From a virus, in the IMG/VR virus record IMGVR_UViG_3300032053_000019, positions 34,440 to 98,439 of that record: a stretch of DNA of 64,000 nucleotides, one strand, 5' to 3'. Within the stretch, counting starts at the first letter, position 1. Each line of letters begins with the position of its first letter. A program made the translations under genes and the position numbers. The notes beneath the pieces were generated by a model that worked only from the letters and a program-made list of their open reading frames with translations, was not told the origin of the DNA and did not search any database. Positions 14,929-23,694 of this stretch are shown piece by piece.

Positions 14929-15656
14929 AGATGCTAAAACTAACACGAAACCTTATTGTTATCACCGGAGCGACTAGTGGTATTGGGTATGCTATCTTGA
15001 GAAGATTATATCATCAGTTTCCAGTTGCCCACTTTGTCAATATTGACAAGATACCCCTAGATATCCATGACCTTCCTATCGGATGTAATCTTTTACAATT
15101 AACTGCTGATCTCCGACTTGCCGGCGATCTGGTTTGGGCGTGTGATCAGATAGGCCTTGTCTCCCGACCGGTGGACCTCTTGGTGAATAATGCAGGGATA
15201 TGTCCCTTCCGAAGATTTGAGGAACTGAGTCCTAAGGAGTATGCGGAAACCATGGATGTTAATCTTCGCGCACCATTCTTCCTTTCACAAGTGTGTATTG
15301 CTCAGATGCCCGATGATGGACGGATCATTAACATAGCGTCAACCTCTGGGCATCGTCCGGAGACGGAACCCGAGTTGGTTGACTATAGTCTAAGTAAGGC
15401 CGGTGTGATCATGTTGACAAAGTCCCTGGCGAAACTTTATCCTCGACTTCGTATTAACTCTATCTCTCCGGGGTTTGTGGCGGGAACTGGACTATCTGGT
15501 GTTGCTGGTCTCCCTCCAGAATTGGCAAGTTTGGTTCCACTGAAAAGGTTTTGTCGTCCGGAGGAGGTTGCTGAAGTAGTTGCGTTTTTATGCTCTGACC
15601 AGGCTGATTATATCACTGGACATGACCTGGTGATTGATGGTGGGAAGATCCTTTAG
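14925..15656 (+). CDS. Short-chain dehydrogenase/reductase, copy 2
   Basis: A second classical SDR has TGATSGIG, NNAG, YSLSK and DYITGHDLVIDGG. It shares blocks such as VNLRAPFFLSQ and SKAGVIMLT with copy 1, so the pair looks like a tandem duplication that has diverged. ATG 14925 overlaps the preceding stop (ATGA) and is preferred over TTG 14919. Catalytic residues are intact in both. Confidence 0.9.
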   Translation: MKMLKLTRNLIVITGATSGIGYAILRRLYHQFPVAHFVNIDKIPLDIHDLPIGCNLLQLTADLRLAGDLVWACDQIGLVSRPVDLLVNNAGICPFRRFEELSPKEYAETMDVNLRAPFFLSQVCIAQMPDDGRIINIASTSGHRPETEPELVDYSLSKAGVIMLTKSLAKLYPRLRINSISPGFVAGTGLSGVAGLPPELASLVPLKRFCRPEEVAEVVAFLCSDQADYITGHDLVIDGGKIL

Positions 15657-15665
15657 GAGGAAACC

Positions 15666-15860
15666 ATGATACAACTTATTTATCTTGAGCAGGCACCCCA
15701 AACAAAACGACACTATCCCTGTTTTTATTATGTAGACGGGAAGGGAACTTATCATGCAGTTGCTCATGTTATAAAGGCACGGGGAGCTGACAAAGCAATG
15801 CGAGGGGCATTCGAATCGTTAGTGGGTTCTTTGTCAAAGTTAATACCAGAGGGGAAGTAG
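15666..15860 (+). CDS. Small hypothetical protein (64 aa)
   Basis: ATG 15666 follows GGAGGAAACC, a strong site. The product is basic with an aromatic middle (HYPCFYYVDGKGTYH). It sits between the SDR pair and Gat-QueC in the same transcript. No family was recognised. Confidence 0.6.
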   Translation: MIQLIYLEQAPQTKRHYPCFYYVDGKGTYHAVAHVIKARGADKAMRGAFESLVGSLSKLIPEGK

Positions 15861-15861
15861 G

Positions 15862-17484
15862 ATGTGCGGCATAGTGGGTGTTTGGAATCGGGATGGAGCC
15901 TTTGATTGGGATACATACGATGAGTTGTTCTCTGCGGCGGAGAACCGAGGACAGGATGGATTTGGGATCACTTTGGTTCCTGATATCCGAAAGAAGGAGA
16001 TACTGACCTTCAAGTCCACTAAGACATACTCTGTCGACAAGTGGGCTGTCAAGAATTGGTTAATGGATCCTGCCCCGGTAAAGGGCAGTTTGATCATTGC
16101 GAACTTCCGCGCCCAACCAGAGACGGAAGTTGAAAGTTCCGAGAAGAATCTTCAGCCGATTGTATGTACAAAGGAGGGACTGATCCTTTCCCATAATGGT
16201 TCAGTGGCAAATTTCGTGGTGAACAAATACTCCGACTATCAAACAAAGATTGATAGTGAAGTCATTCTCAAGTCCTATCAAACGAGTCGTAATATGGGGA
16301 AAGTTATGGAGGAGATGGTGGGTGGGTTTGCTTTTCTTCTCTATGATCAAGAAGTCAATCGTCTGTTCTGTGTCAATGACTTTAAGCCGCTGGCGATCTG
16401 TTGTATCAGAGGAAAGGGAGTTATACTCCACTCATGTCTTGATGTAATTGAATCAGTAACCAGGAAGATCACTGATGCTCCCCGGTGCGGCATGAACGTG
16501 TGGGAGGACTGGTATTATCATTGGCAGGATGGCAACACCATTCGGGAGATTGATCTTGATAGTGGAATGGAAAGAATCACGACCTTCCAACCCAACCGAT
16601 ACCATCCGGTGTGGAAGCCTTCGCCGAAGATCAATAGCGAGTCCGTCCTGGTCTCTTCATCGGGTGGGATTGACAGCGGCCTGTCTGCGTTCGTCATGAG
16701 GCGTCTGGGATACCGAGTGACTCTGGTGAACTTCAACTATGGTCAGCGGGGCTGGGAGGCAGAGAGTTTGGCCTCCAGGCGCCTTGCTGATTACATGGGT
16801 TCGGAGTGGGTTGGCATTGATCTACAGAACATCTTCAAGGGAGATCCTTCGTCATTGATTAGACCGACCATTCCTATCGAGACAGGGACGGAGAGTTACA
16901 TCAAGACAACGACTGCGTGGGTTAGCAATCGCAACGCAATTTTCCTATCCATCCTTGCCTCGTTGGCGGAACAGCAGATCCTGAGTAACAAGTCGGATCG
17001 AGTTCACCTCGTTACCGGAATGAGTAATCTCACCGAGGAGGGCTTCTATCCTGACAACTCAGAGTACTTCGTTCGTGCCTTCCTGGAGATGACTAAATAC
17101 TCAACACTAGTCGGTGATCGTATCACTTACGTTTCGGTTATGCAACAGATTATGAAGTCCGAGGAGTGGATCCTCGGTAAGGAGCTAGACTTTCCCTTTG
17201 GGATGACAGTGAGTTGTGACCAGCCCTACGTGAACGAGAAAAAGGAAATACTTTTGTGTCGGCAGTGCGGTTCAACTCTTCTTAGCATCTGGGCCGCCGA
17301 GATGGCTGGTGTTGAGGATCCCAGACAGTTTTATGACTTAGAGGGACTACCCGTCATGGAAAAGAGGATTACTAAAGGAAGTAAAAATAAGGTTGACTAT
17401 GCGGACCTGGTCCGGCGAATCAAACTGCCTAGTAAAAAGGACTATGATAGACTGGCTGATCTTTTGATGGGTCCGAGGAATTGA
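15862..17484 (+). CDS. Gat-QueC: glutamine amidotransferase-QueC fusion
   Basis: Residues 1-~245 are a class II glutamine amidotransferase. The N-terminal MCGIVGV gives catalytic C2, followed by NRGQDGFG and the HNGSVAN loop. Residues ~260-540 are QueC-like, with PP-loop SSGGIDSG (266-273), a VNFNYGQRG strand and a reduced cysteine motif (CDQPY, then CRQCG). Crenarchaeal Gat-QueC forms the amidine of archaeosine from the preQ0 nitrile in tRNA, and the same fusion occurs in phages with dG+ DNA. It overlaps the start region of the stand-alone QueC gene. Confidence 0.9.
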   Translation: MCGIVGVWNRDGAFDWDTYDELFSAAENRGQDGFGITLVPDIRKKEILTFKSTKTYSVDKWAVKNWLMDPAPVKGSLIIANFRAQPETEVESSEKNLQPIVCTKEGLILSHNGSVANFVVNKYSDYQTKIDSEVILKSYQTSRNMGKVMEEMVGGFAFLLYDQEVNRLFCVNDFKPLAICCIRGKGVILHSCLDVIESVTRKITDAPRCGMNVWEDWYYHWQDGNTIREIDLDSGMERITTFQPNRYHPVWKPSPKINSESVLVSSSGGIDSGLSAFVMRRLGYRVTLVNFNYGQRGWEAESLASRRLADYMGSEWVGIDLQNIFKGDPSSLIRPTIPIETGTESYIKTTTAWVSNRNAIFLSILASLAEQQILSNKSDRVHLVTGMSNLTEEGFYPDNSEYFVRAFLEMTKYSTLVGDRITYVSVMQQIMKSEEWILGKELDFPFGMTVSCDQPYVNEKKEILLCRQCGSTLLSIWAAEMAGVEDPRQFYDLEGLPVMEKRITKGSKNKVDYADLVRRIKLPSKKDYDRLADLLMGPRN

Positions 17485-17486
17485 TC

Positions 17487-18200
17487 ATGGTAAAAAGTAG
17501 ACGTCCCGTCCTGATGTTCAGTGGGGGGCTTGACTCATTGATTGCCTGGTTTGCTTTGGGCAAGCCAAAGGCAGTTCATGTTCACTTGGGTCATCGCTAC
17601 GGAGCATCGGAATACTTTACGTCTATGAGCATTGCGAAGCGATTAGGCATGGACTTGATCATTGAGAAACGATTGTACCTCGGTGATCAGGAAGCACCTG
17701 ATGCCTATATCCCAATGCGTAATCTTTTTCTTGCCATGATTGGTGCACTTTACGGGGACGATATTTACTTGGTATTCCAAAAAGGTGAGCAGTCCATTCC
17801 TGATCGTTCGCCTGAGTTCCTGGATAAGGCGTCAGAGATGCTATCGTTCCTTAATGAACGAAGGATCGTGGTGGACAGTCCCTTTCATAATATGACGAAG
17901 TCAGGCATGATCAGGTGGTACCTTGATCAAGGCAACGAAAAGTGTCCGGTTGATGTTCTCTATAAGTCATTCTCCTGCTTTGGATCGGACTCAACAAAGG
18001 TTCCTTGCGGAGAGTGTGCCGCCTGTTTCAGGCGATGGGTAGCCTTTGAGAATAATGGACTGAGTCTTGCCCTTCGTGCAGATATCAAAGAGTGGGCAGG
18101 AATTCCTGGTTACATTAAACGGGTGAAGGCCGGAGAGTATGATCTTGATCGTGCTAGGGAAATTGAGGGGGTCTTAAGGAGGCATGGATTATGGAAGTAA
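17487..18200 (+). CDS. queC: 7-cyano-7-deazaguanine (preQ0) synthase QueC
   Basis: The PP-loop is SGGLDS (12-17), YIPMRNLFL is family-typical, and the zinc site is C164, C174, C177 and C180 (CGECAACFRR). QueC uses ATP and ammonia to convert 7-carboxy-7-deazaguanine to preQ0. ATG 17487 is chosen over TTG 17481 because GAGGAA lies six bases upstream and the junction is again TGATCATG. Having both this enzyme and Gat-QueC separates preQ0 synthesis from amidine formation. Confidence 0.92.
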   Translation: MVKSRRPVLMFSGGLDSLIAWFALGKPKAVHVHLGHRYGASEYFTSMSIAKRLGMDLIIEKRLYLGDQEAPDAYIPMRNLFLAMIGALYGDDIYLVFQKGEQSIPDRSPEFLDKASEMLSFLNERRIVVDSPFHNMTKSGMIRWYLDQGNEKCPVDVLYKSFSCFGSDSTKVPCGECAACFRRWVAFENNGLSLALRADIKEWAGIPGYIKRVKAGEYDLDRAREIEGVLRRHGLWK

Positions 18201-19282
18201 AAGTTTCCGGAGTGGAAGTTGAACGAGTCTTGAGTGCGGTATTGAGGTTTACTGAACCAAACAATTTTCTTCCAGCAAGTGATTTGGTAATTTTTGATCG
18301 TATATACATAATTACCACCATGGTTTGGGGGGGATGCGTTCACCTCAGTAGTTTCTTCAAAACGGAGAAGCCGCTAGGTCTTCCTGTCGACTTGCTAAAG
18401 AGGGTTCGTGCGGGTCTTGAGGGTAGGTTAGACAAGGAGGTAACTATCATTCTGGACGAGGTAGCGGAAGACATTTCCTTTAGGGTGGGACGTGATCGTA
18501 GTGTGGTTCGTGCCCAAACAGCACTGAAGTATACAACCCCCGATCGTATAAAGTCGGATGATGTCGTCTTGTATGAGGCCACTGGTGATGTAGTTGGTGA
18601 TCTTCAGAAGTTGTTGTTTTCCTGTTCTGACAATCCCTATGATGTGAAGTTTAATGGTGTCTGGTGGTCGGAGAATGATCATGCCTGGTATGCGTCGGAT
18701 AACTTTAGGATAACTCGTTTTCCATCGAAATGTAAGTTGGGTCTTGAGGGGAACTTTTTTGTGCCCTCAACCTTTATTGAAAAGTCCGGTGGTTCAACGG
18801 ATAAACTTGAGTTTGTGGGACTTGATGAAAACTCTTGTTTGTTTTTCTTCAAGGACTATATTACATCGTTCCTGGTGATGGAACACAAGATGCCTCCCTT
18901 TGCCTCAGCCTTTGCGGGTGCAAGGGAGGAGGCATTATCCTCAGAACAAAGATTTACAATTAACATGCCGAAAGAGGATGTTGCACGATATCGAAAAACA
19001 TTCCGAGAGGCAGGATCTGCTCCGGATATCAACATATACAAACGAGACGATGGGGTCTATATGCTGGACGCCCAGTATAAGCATACCCAAACGGGTAGTT
19101 TTGAGACGGAGGTTGATCTAGTCGATGTTTCGGGGGAGATCGCCTTTACGATTGATGGTACCTTCCTGTTGGATGCTCTTGAGCGGTTTAGTACTTTTTA
19201 CCTGGTGGAGAAAAAGCACATCTACGCAAAGAACGAGGAGTCAGGAATGGAGCAACTTATTGCATGGAAGATAAGAGGATAA
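18191..19282 (+). CDS. Putative DNA sliding clamp (DnaN-like)
   Basis: The 363-residue length fits bacterial DnaN. Features compatible with the clamp fold are three repeated alpha/beta blocks and late IDGTFLLDALERF and LIAWKIRG segments like the third clamp domain. Similarity is weak and no single diagnostic motif exists. A clamp would fit the adjacent DNA polymerase. ATG 18191 lies seven bases after AAGGAGG. Confidence 0.5.
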   Translation: MEVKVSGVEVERVLSAVLRFTEPNNFLPASDLVIFDRIYIITTMVWGGCVHLSSFFKTEKPLGLPVDLLKRVRAGLEGRLDKEVTIILDEVAEDISFRVGRDRSVVRAQTALKYTTPDRIKSDDVVLYEATGDVVGDLQKLLFSCSDNPYDVKFNGVWWSENDHAWYASDNFRITRFPSKCKLGLEGNFFVPSTFIEKSGGSTDKLEFVGLDENSCLFFFKDYITSFLVMEHKMPPFASAFAGAREEALSSEQRFTINMPKEDVARYRKTFREAGSAPDINIYKRDDGVYMLDAQYKHTQTGSFETEVDLVDVSGEIAFTIDGTFLLDALERFSTFYLVEKKHIYAKNEESGMEQLIAWKIRG

Positions 19283-19284
19283 CT

Positions 19285-20313
19285 ATGGAAGAGATCCGAG
19301 ACTTCAAGGTCTTCTTCGTTATGACTTCGGGGGCACTGGAGCGCATGACCCGATTTGTTCAGCAGGGAATACTTCGTCGTATCCTATCCAGTTTTGTATA
19401 CAAGGATCTCATTGATAAGTTGGCGAAGAATCTTGGTCCAGAGCACACAAAGAAAATGGACATCTTGATTGACTCCGGTGCCTTTACTGTTATGACTCAA
19501 GGGAAGGTAATAAACATTAGTGAGTATGTAGATTATCTGCGGGCCTTTACTGCGGAGGATCGGTGGGCCAGTGTCTATGCCTTCAACCTTGACGTAATTC
19601 CGGAGTTGGATAAGTTTGGCCATCTTAGTCACGAGACAGAGGAGAAAGCCGCCGAGGCGTCATTCAAGAATTATCTTTACTTAACTGAACAAGCAAAGTT
19701 GGACTTCATCATTCCCGTTTATCATTATCGAGAAAATCTTAAGTGGTTGAAGAAAATAGTGGAGTCAGGTTGTCAGTACTTTGCTTTCGGTGGAATGTCC
19801 GGGAAGGTCAAGAGTTCGGCGGTAAAGAAAAAGGCCTTTTCAGAATTGTTCCTCCGTCTTGAGGAGTATGGATATAAGGGCAAGGTTCACATGTTGGGCC
19901 TTTGTATGCCGGAGGTCCTTTGTTCAAATGCCTGGTATTCAGTGGATGCCACTATTACGAAGTCGGCTGGGTATGGTCATATCTATTTGTTTGACGAAAA
20001 GTCAAAGAACAAAGTTTCAGTATGCCCGGTTTCGCCGATTAGGGGAAGGCATGAGTCAGTCATGGGCGCTCACTCCTCAGACTCCTATCTTGCTGATCAA
20101 CTAAAAGTGATTGGTATGGGTGATATCACTATTGAGGAAATGACCACAAGTTTCTGGGCAAGAGTTGAGGCCTGTTTCCGATCATGGTCAATGTTTGAAG
20201 ATTTCGTAAATCGTCGACGAAAGGAACTTGGACGGAACTGCGTTTATGATATCGGGATACAACGTGATGTTCATAGTTTTTGGAATGGGTTTGGTCATGA
20301 CGATAAAGCGTAG
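19285..20313 (+). CDS. dpdA: DpdA-type DNA 7-deazaguanine transglycosylase
   Basis: The 342-residue protein belongs to the tRNA-guanine transglycosylase superfamily in its phage DpdA form. Residues 63-68 read DSGAFT (nucleophile/substrate Asp region). FAFGGMSGK forms the base-binding loop, and a late segment has HMLGL and SVDAT. DpdA replaces guanine in DNA with a 7-deazaguanine such as preQ0. ATG 19285 is chosen over ATG 19264 because AAGAGGA lies six bases upstream. Gat-QueC, QueC, the clamp candidate and DNA polymerase flank it. Confidence 0.85.
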   Translation: MEEIRDFKVFFVMTSGALERMTRFVQQGILRRILSSFVYKDLIDKLAKNLGPEHTKKMDILIDSGAFTVMTQGKVINISEYVDYLRAFTAEDRWASVYAFNLDVIPELDKFGHLSHETEEKAAEASFKNYLYLTEQAKLDFIIPVYHYRENLKWLKKIVESGCQYFAFGGMSGKVKSSAVKKKAFSELFLRLEEYGYKGKVHMLGLCMPEVLCSNAWYSVDATITKSAGYGHIYLFDEKSKNKVSVCPVSPIRGRHESVMGAHSSDSYLADQLKVIGMGDITIEEMTTSFWARVEACFRSWSMFEDFVNRRRKELGRNCVYDIGIQRDVHSFWNGFGHDDKA

Positions 20314-22897
20314 TAATACCAACGTCTTTTTCGATTCCGAGGAGATGCTGAGTCCTCGTGAGATAAAGGACGAGTTTGGACTTGCTATCTCTAGAAATCG
20401 GAAGTACGAGTATAGGTTGTATTCCCTGGAGGAAGTCAAACAAATGCTGACTGAGCAGGCGTTGCATCCGGTCCAGAAAACGTCGCGCACTCGGTCGGCG
20501 ACCAATGGGATGGATCCCTGTTTGAAGTGTCCTCTGTACCAAGGCCCTGAGAAGATGGTAAAGGCAACTGCCAACATTGAAACTGCAAGTGTTTTGTTTG
20601 TCGGTGAGGCGCCTGGTGAGGAGGAGGTCAAGCAGGGCACTCCGTTTGTTGGTCCGGCTGGTCGGCGTCTTCGTTGGTTCATTACTGAGGCGGGGTTGAT
20701 TGAGGAGGAGTGTGCCTTTGTCAATACCTGTCGGTGCCGGCCTCCAGTCAAGGATCGGCCCTACGAGGCAGTGGAGTCGAACCGTCGGCCAGAACCTATT
20801 GAAGTTGCCCATTGCTCCCGGTATCTTGAGGATGATCTACAGCGGTTCAAGGGAAAGTTGATCGTGTTGCTTGGTAATACTCCACTTGATGCTATACTGG
20901 GAAGGTGGAGAGTGGGCACCGCCCACGGTTATGGTTTCTTAAAGGAAGGTCGTCGTTATTATGTTATGTATCATCCTTCCTATATCATGCGTGCTAAGCC
21001 ACCGTTTGCTTTAGATCCCATGTATCATGAGGAGATGCGGAAGATAAAAGTATTCCTTGAATCTGATCACAAGATCCCTTATAATATAGTTGATAATTGT
21101 GATAAGACAGAAACGATGGTCCAGTCAATTCTGTACGAGGCGGAGCAACGAGATGAGGGAGCAGTTGTGAATTTCGATATTGAGTCATCGGGATTCGACC
21201 CACTTGCTGAAGGGGCTCAGGTGGTGTCGATGTCCTTTACTCTTCGTGATGGTCCGACTTGGTGGGTGCCAATGAATCATCGCGAGAGTCCCAATCTTGA
21301 TCATCATGTCGAGATTGCGGAGATAGTTAAGCCACTATTCACTGATCCTAGAGTCAAGATGGTGGCTCAGAACGCTAAGTTCGACTTAAAGTTCATGCAG
21401 GCCATCTATGGGGTTAGATCAACAAACCTTTGGTTGGATACTCAACTAGCTGTCTTCCTGTTAGAGGGAAAGTATAGTCCTCAGGGCTTGCACCAGTGCG
21501 CGTGGAAGTTCACGGACTATGGTGGATGGGATATTGATGCTAGTAACTTTGTTGAGGAAAGTTTGGCGAAGATTGCTGACTATAATACGATGGATACTTT
21601 TGTCGGCGATGCTTTGGCGAAGGTATATGAGGCGAAGTTATCCCCCACTGCCTTTGAGTTCCTCATTACAATCCTGACGAAGGCGGTCTATACTCTCATT
21701 GAGATGGAGTTGGAGGGAGTGACCCTGGATCTCAAGGTACTTGAGGAAACCTATAAGAAATACAACGAAGAGGCGTGCACCCTATTTAATAAGTTAGCCT
21801 CCTACGAAGAGGTGAAGGTGGTTGCCCAGAAACTTCAGAGGGATGTAAACTTTAATTCAAGTCCCCATCTTCGTGCCATCCTGGAGGAGTTGAAACTTGT
21901 TCCAGAAAAGAAAACCAAAAAGACACACGCAGTGTCAGTGGATGAGGAGGCGTTGGAAACAATCAAGGGGAAGCACCCCTTCGTAACCGACCTGTTAAAG
22001 TACCGAACGACAGCAAAGATCCTTGGTACCTATCTCATGCCTTATACCGAACGTAATACTGCTGGTGTGGTTCGTGGTGAGTATATGCTGACCAGGACGG
22101 CAACCGGTCGTCCCGCCTGCCAAAAGCCAAACTTCCAGAACATACCGAAAGAGATCCGTCCGGTGTTTCGATCAAAGAGGGGATTGTTTGTTGAGGTTGA
22201 CTATTCCCAAATGGAACTTCGAGTGTTGGCCATGTACTCGCATGATCAGGCCTTGATTGATGCCTTTCATACGGGGGAGGATATTCACGAGGTGACTCGG
22301 ATGGCGATCTTCGGTCCGAATGATCATCTGTCTGAGTTGGCGCAAGCAAAGCAGAGGGTTGAGGCAAAGAGTGTAAACTTCGGAATAGTTTATGGTGAGT
22401 CTGCACATGGTCTGTCTAAGCAGTTAAAGATATCAATGCGGGAAGCGGACAAAAAGATTGAGGCCTTCTATACCAAGTATACCGGAGTCAAGGGATACGT
22501 TGACACGATACGGAAGCAGATTCGTAACCGGGGATATGTTGAAACCTTTTTCGGAAGGCGTAGATACTTTGCCATTGAGAATGCCCGTGAGCAGTCTGAT
22601 TGGGAAGCACTTTTTCGTGAGGGGGTTAATGCACCCATTCAAGGCACCGCCAGTGATCTGGTATTAGATGCGGCGAGTCGTGTATGGATGCTCATGAGAA
22701 AGCGGGATATGGAGTCTCGTATGGTCATGAATGTTCATGACATGATTCTTTTTGACTGCCCAGAGAATGAAGTTCCTGAGATGCTACTTATGATCTATGA
22801 TCAGATGGAGAAGTTTGACTATTCATGGATCAATGTTCCGATCAAAGTTGACGTAGCCATCGGGACAAACTGGGGAGCATTGGCGGTAATTGAATAG
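20297..22897 (+). CDS. Uracil-DNA glycosylase-DNA polymerase I fusion
   Basis: Residues ~70-260 are a family 4-like uracil-DNA glycosylase with iron-sulfur cysteines (CLKC, CRC), GEAPGEEE and YHPSY. Residues ~290-470 form a DEDD 3'-5' exonuclease (VNFDIESSG). The remainder is a family A polymerase with motif A (VDYSQMELR), motif B (KSVNFGIVYG) and motif C as VHDM, where the usual VHDE has Glu changed to Met. It replicates phage DNA. ATG 20297 or 20285 is the likely start; an earlier codon at 20228 runs deep into dpdA. Confidence 0.9.
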   Translation: MTIKRSNTNVFFDSEEMLSPREIKDEFGLAISRNRKYEYRLYSLEEVKQMLTEQALHPVQKTSRTRSATNGMDPCLKCPLYQGPEKMVKATANIETASVLFVGEAPGEEEVKQGTPFVGPAGRRLRWFITEAGLIEEECAFVNTCRCRPPVKDRPYEAVESNRRPEPIEVAHCSRYLEDDLQRFKGKLIVLLGNTPLDAILGRWRVGTAHGYGFLKEGRRYYVMYHPSYIMRAKPPFALDPMYHEEMRKIKVFLESDHKIPYNIVDNCDKTETMVQSILYEAEQRDEGAVVNFDIESSGFDPLAEGAQVVSMSFTLRDGPTWWVPMNHRESPNLDHHVEIAEIVKPLFTDPRVKMVAQNAKFDLKFMQAIYGVRSTNLWLDTQLAVFLLEGKYSPQGLHQCAWKFTDYGGWDIDASNFVEESLAKIADYNTMDTFVGDALAKVYEAKLSPTAFEFLITILTKAVYTLIEMELEGVTLDLKVLEETYKKYNEEACTLFNKLASYEEVKVVAQKLQRDVNFNSSPHLRAILEELKLVPEKKTKKTHAVSVDEEALETIKGKHPFVTDLLKYRTTAKILGTYLMPYTERNTAGVVRGEYMLTRTATGRPACQKPNFQNIPKEIRPVFRSKRGLFVEVDYSQMELRVLAMYSHDQALIDAFHTGEDIHEVTRMAIFGPNDHLSELAQAKQRVEAKSVNFGIVYGESAHGLSKQLKISMREADKKIEAFYTKYTGVKGYVDTIRKQIRNRGYVETFFGRRRYFAIENAREQSDWEALFREGVNAPIQGTASDLVLDAASRVWMLMRKRDMESRMVMNVHDMILFDCPENEVPEMLLMIYDQMEKFDYSWINVPIKVDVAIGTNWGALAVIE

Positions 22898-22906
22898 GAG
22901 GAAAGT

Positions 22907-23209
22907 ATGCACATCAAGGCAAGTCAGATCAGGCAACTGGCGGTCTCACTGGACAAGGAGATCTCGATGAAGGTGATCTTCCCTGCGGCCTACCGGTGGG
23001 AGAAGTTGACGGAAGAGCGGGTGCGCTTCAAGGCACACTCGTTCGCTGGTAACGAGTTCGGTATTGATGTCTACGACGGCAACGATCTCGTCGGAGTCTG
23101 GAGGCCGGGCAAAGGTGATGAGCAAGAGTTCATTGGCGGTGACTTTATGTACCAAGTCATCGGTAATACGAAGACAGCATCGCTATCCGTTTATCGGTGC
23201 AAGGAGTAA
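22907..23209 (+). CDS. Hypothetical protein (100 aa)
   Basis: ATG 22907 follows AGGAGG. A compact alpha/beta protein without recognised motifs, it sits between the polymerase and the single-strand-binding gene group. Confidence 0.65.
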   Translation: MHIKASQIRQLAVSLDKEISMKVIFPAAYRWEKLTEERVRFKAHSFAGNEFGIDVYDGNDLVGVWRPGKGDEQEFIGGDFMYQVIGNTKTASLSVYRCKE

Positions 23210-23212
23210 AGC

Positions 23213-23680
23213 ATGGATAAAGAATTTTTCCCGGTTGAGTTGGTAATCGGAGGCAAGGTTCATGTACTCGACTATCGTAAGGAACTCAAGTGTAGTGAGG
23301 AAACAATTAATGATGATCTCAAAGACCAGCCAAGTTACTTCGCTTGGTATGCCGTCCTTTCTGAGGTCGCCCAGGCCGAGCTTGCTGAGGCTAAAACTAC
23401 GCTTGAACTTGCTGAGGCATCGTTGGATGAGCAGATCCGCACCGAAGGCAAGGATGGAAAGATGACCGAGACGATGGTCAAGAACAGGATTCGATTGGAT
23501 CCTACCTATCAAGCGGCCCAGGACAACTATAGCATCCTTCGGAAGAACGTGGGCATCTTGGGTGCAATCAAGGAATCCTTTTATCATCGTAAGGACGTCC
23601 TTATCTCGTTGGCTTCAAATATGCGGGTGCAGGCAGACCCGTCTATTTATATAAAGAAGCAAGAATTAGCCAAACCTTAA
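23213..23680 (+). CDS. Hypothetical helical protein next to SSB (155 aa)
   Basis: The ATG lies directly after the previous gene. Residues ~45-85 are a long Ala/Glu-rich helix (AQAELAEAKTTLELAEA) likely to form a coiled coil. Position before SSB and near RecA/UvsX would suit a recombination mediator (UvsY role), but no sequence signature supports this. Confidence 0.6.
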   Translation: MDKEFFPVELVIGGKVHVLDYRKELKCSEETINDDLKDQPSYFAWYAVLSEVAQAELAEAKTTLELAEASLDEQIRTEGKDGKMTETMVKNRIRLDPTYQAAQDNYSILRKNVGILGAIKESFYHRKDVLISLASNMRVQADPSIYIKKQELAKP

Positions 23681-23694
23681 AGGAGGTACAAACA

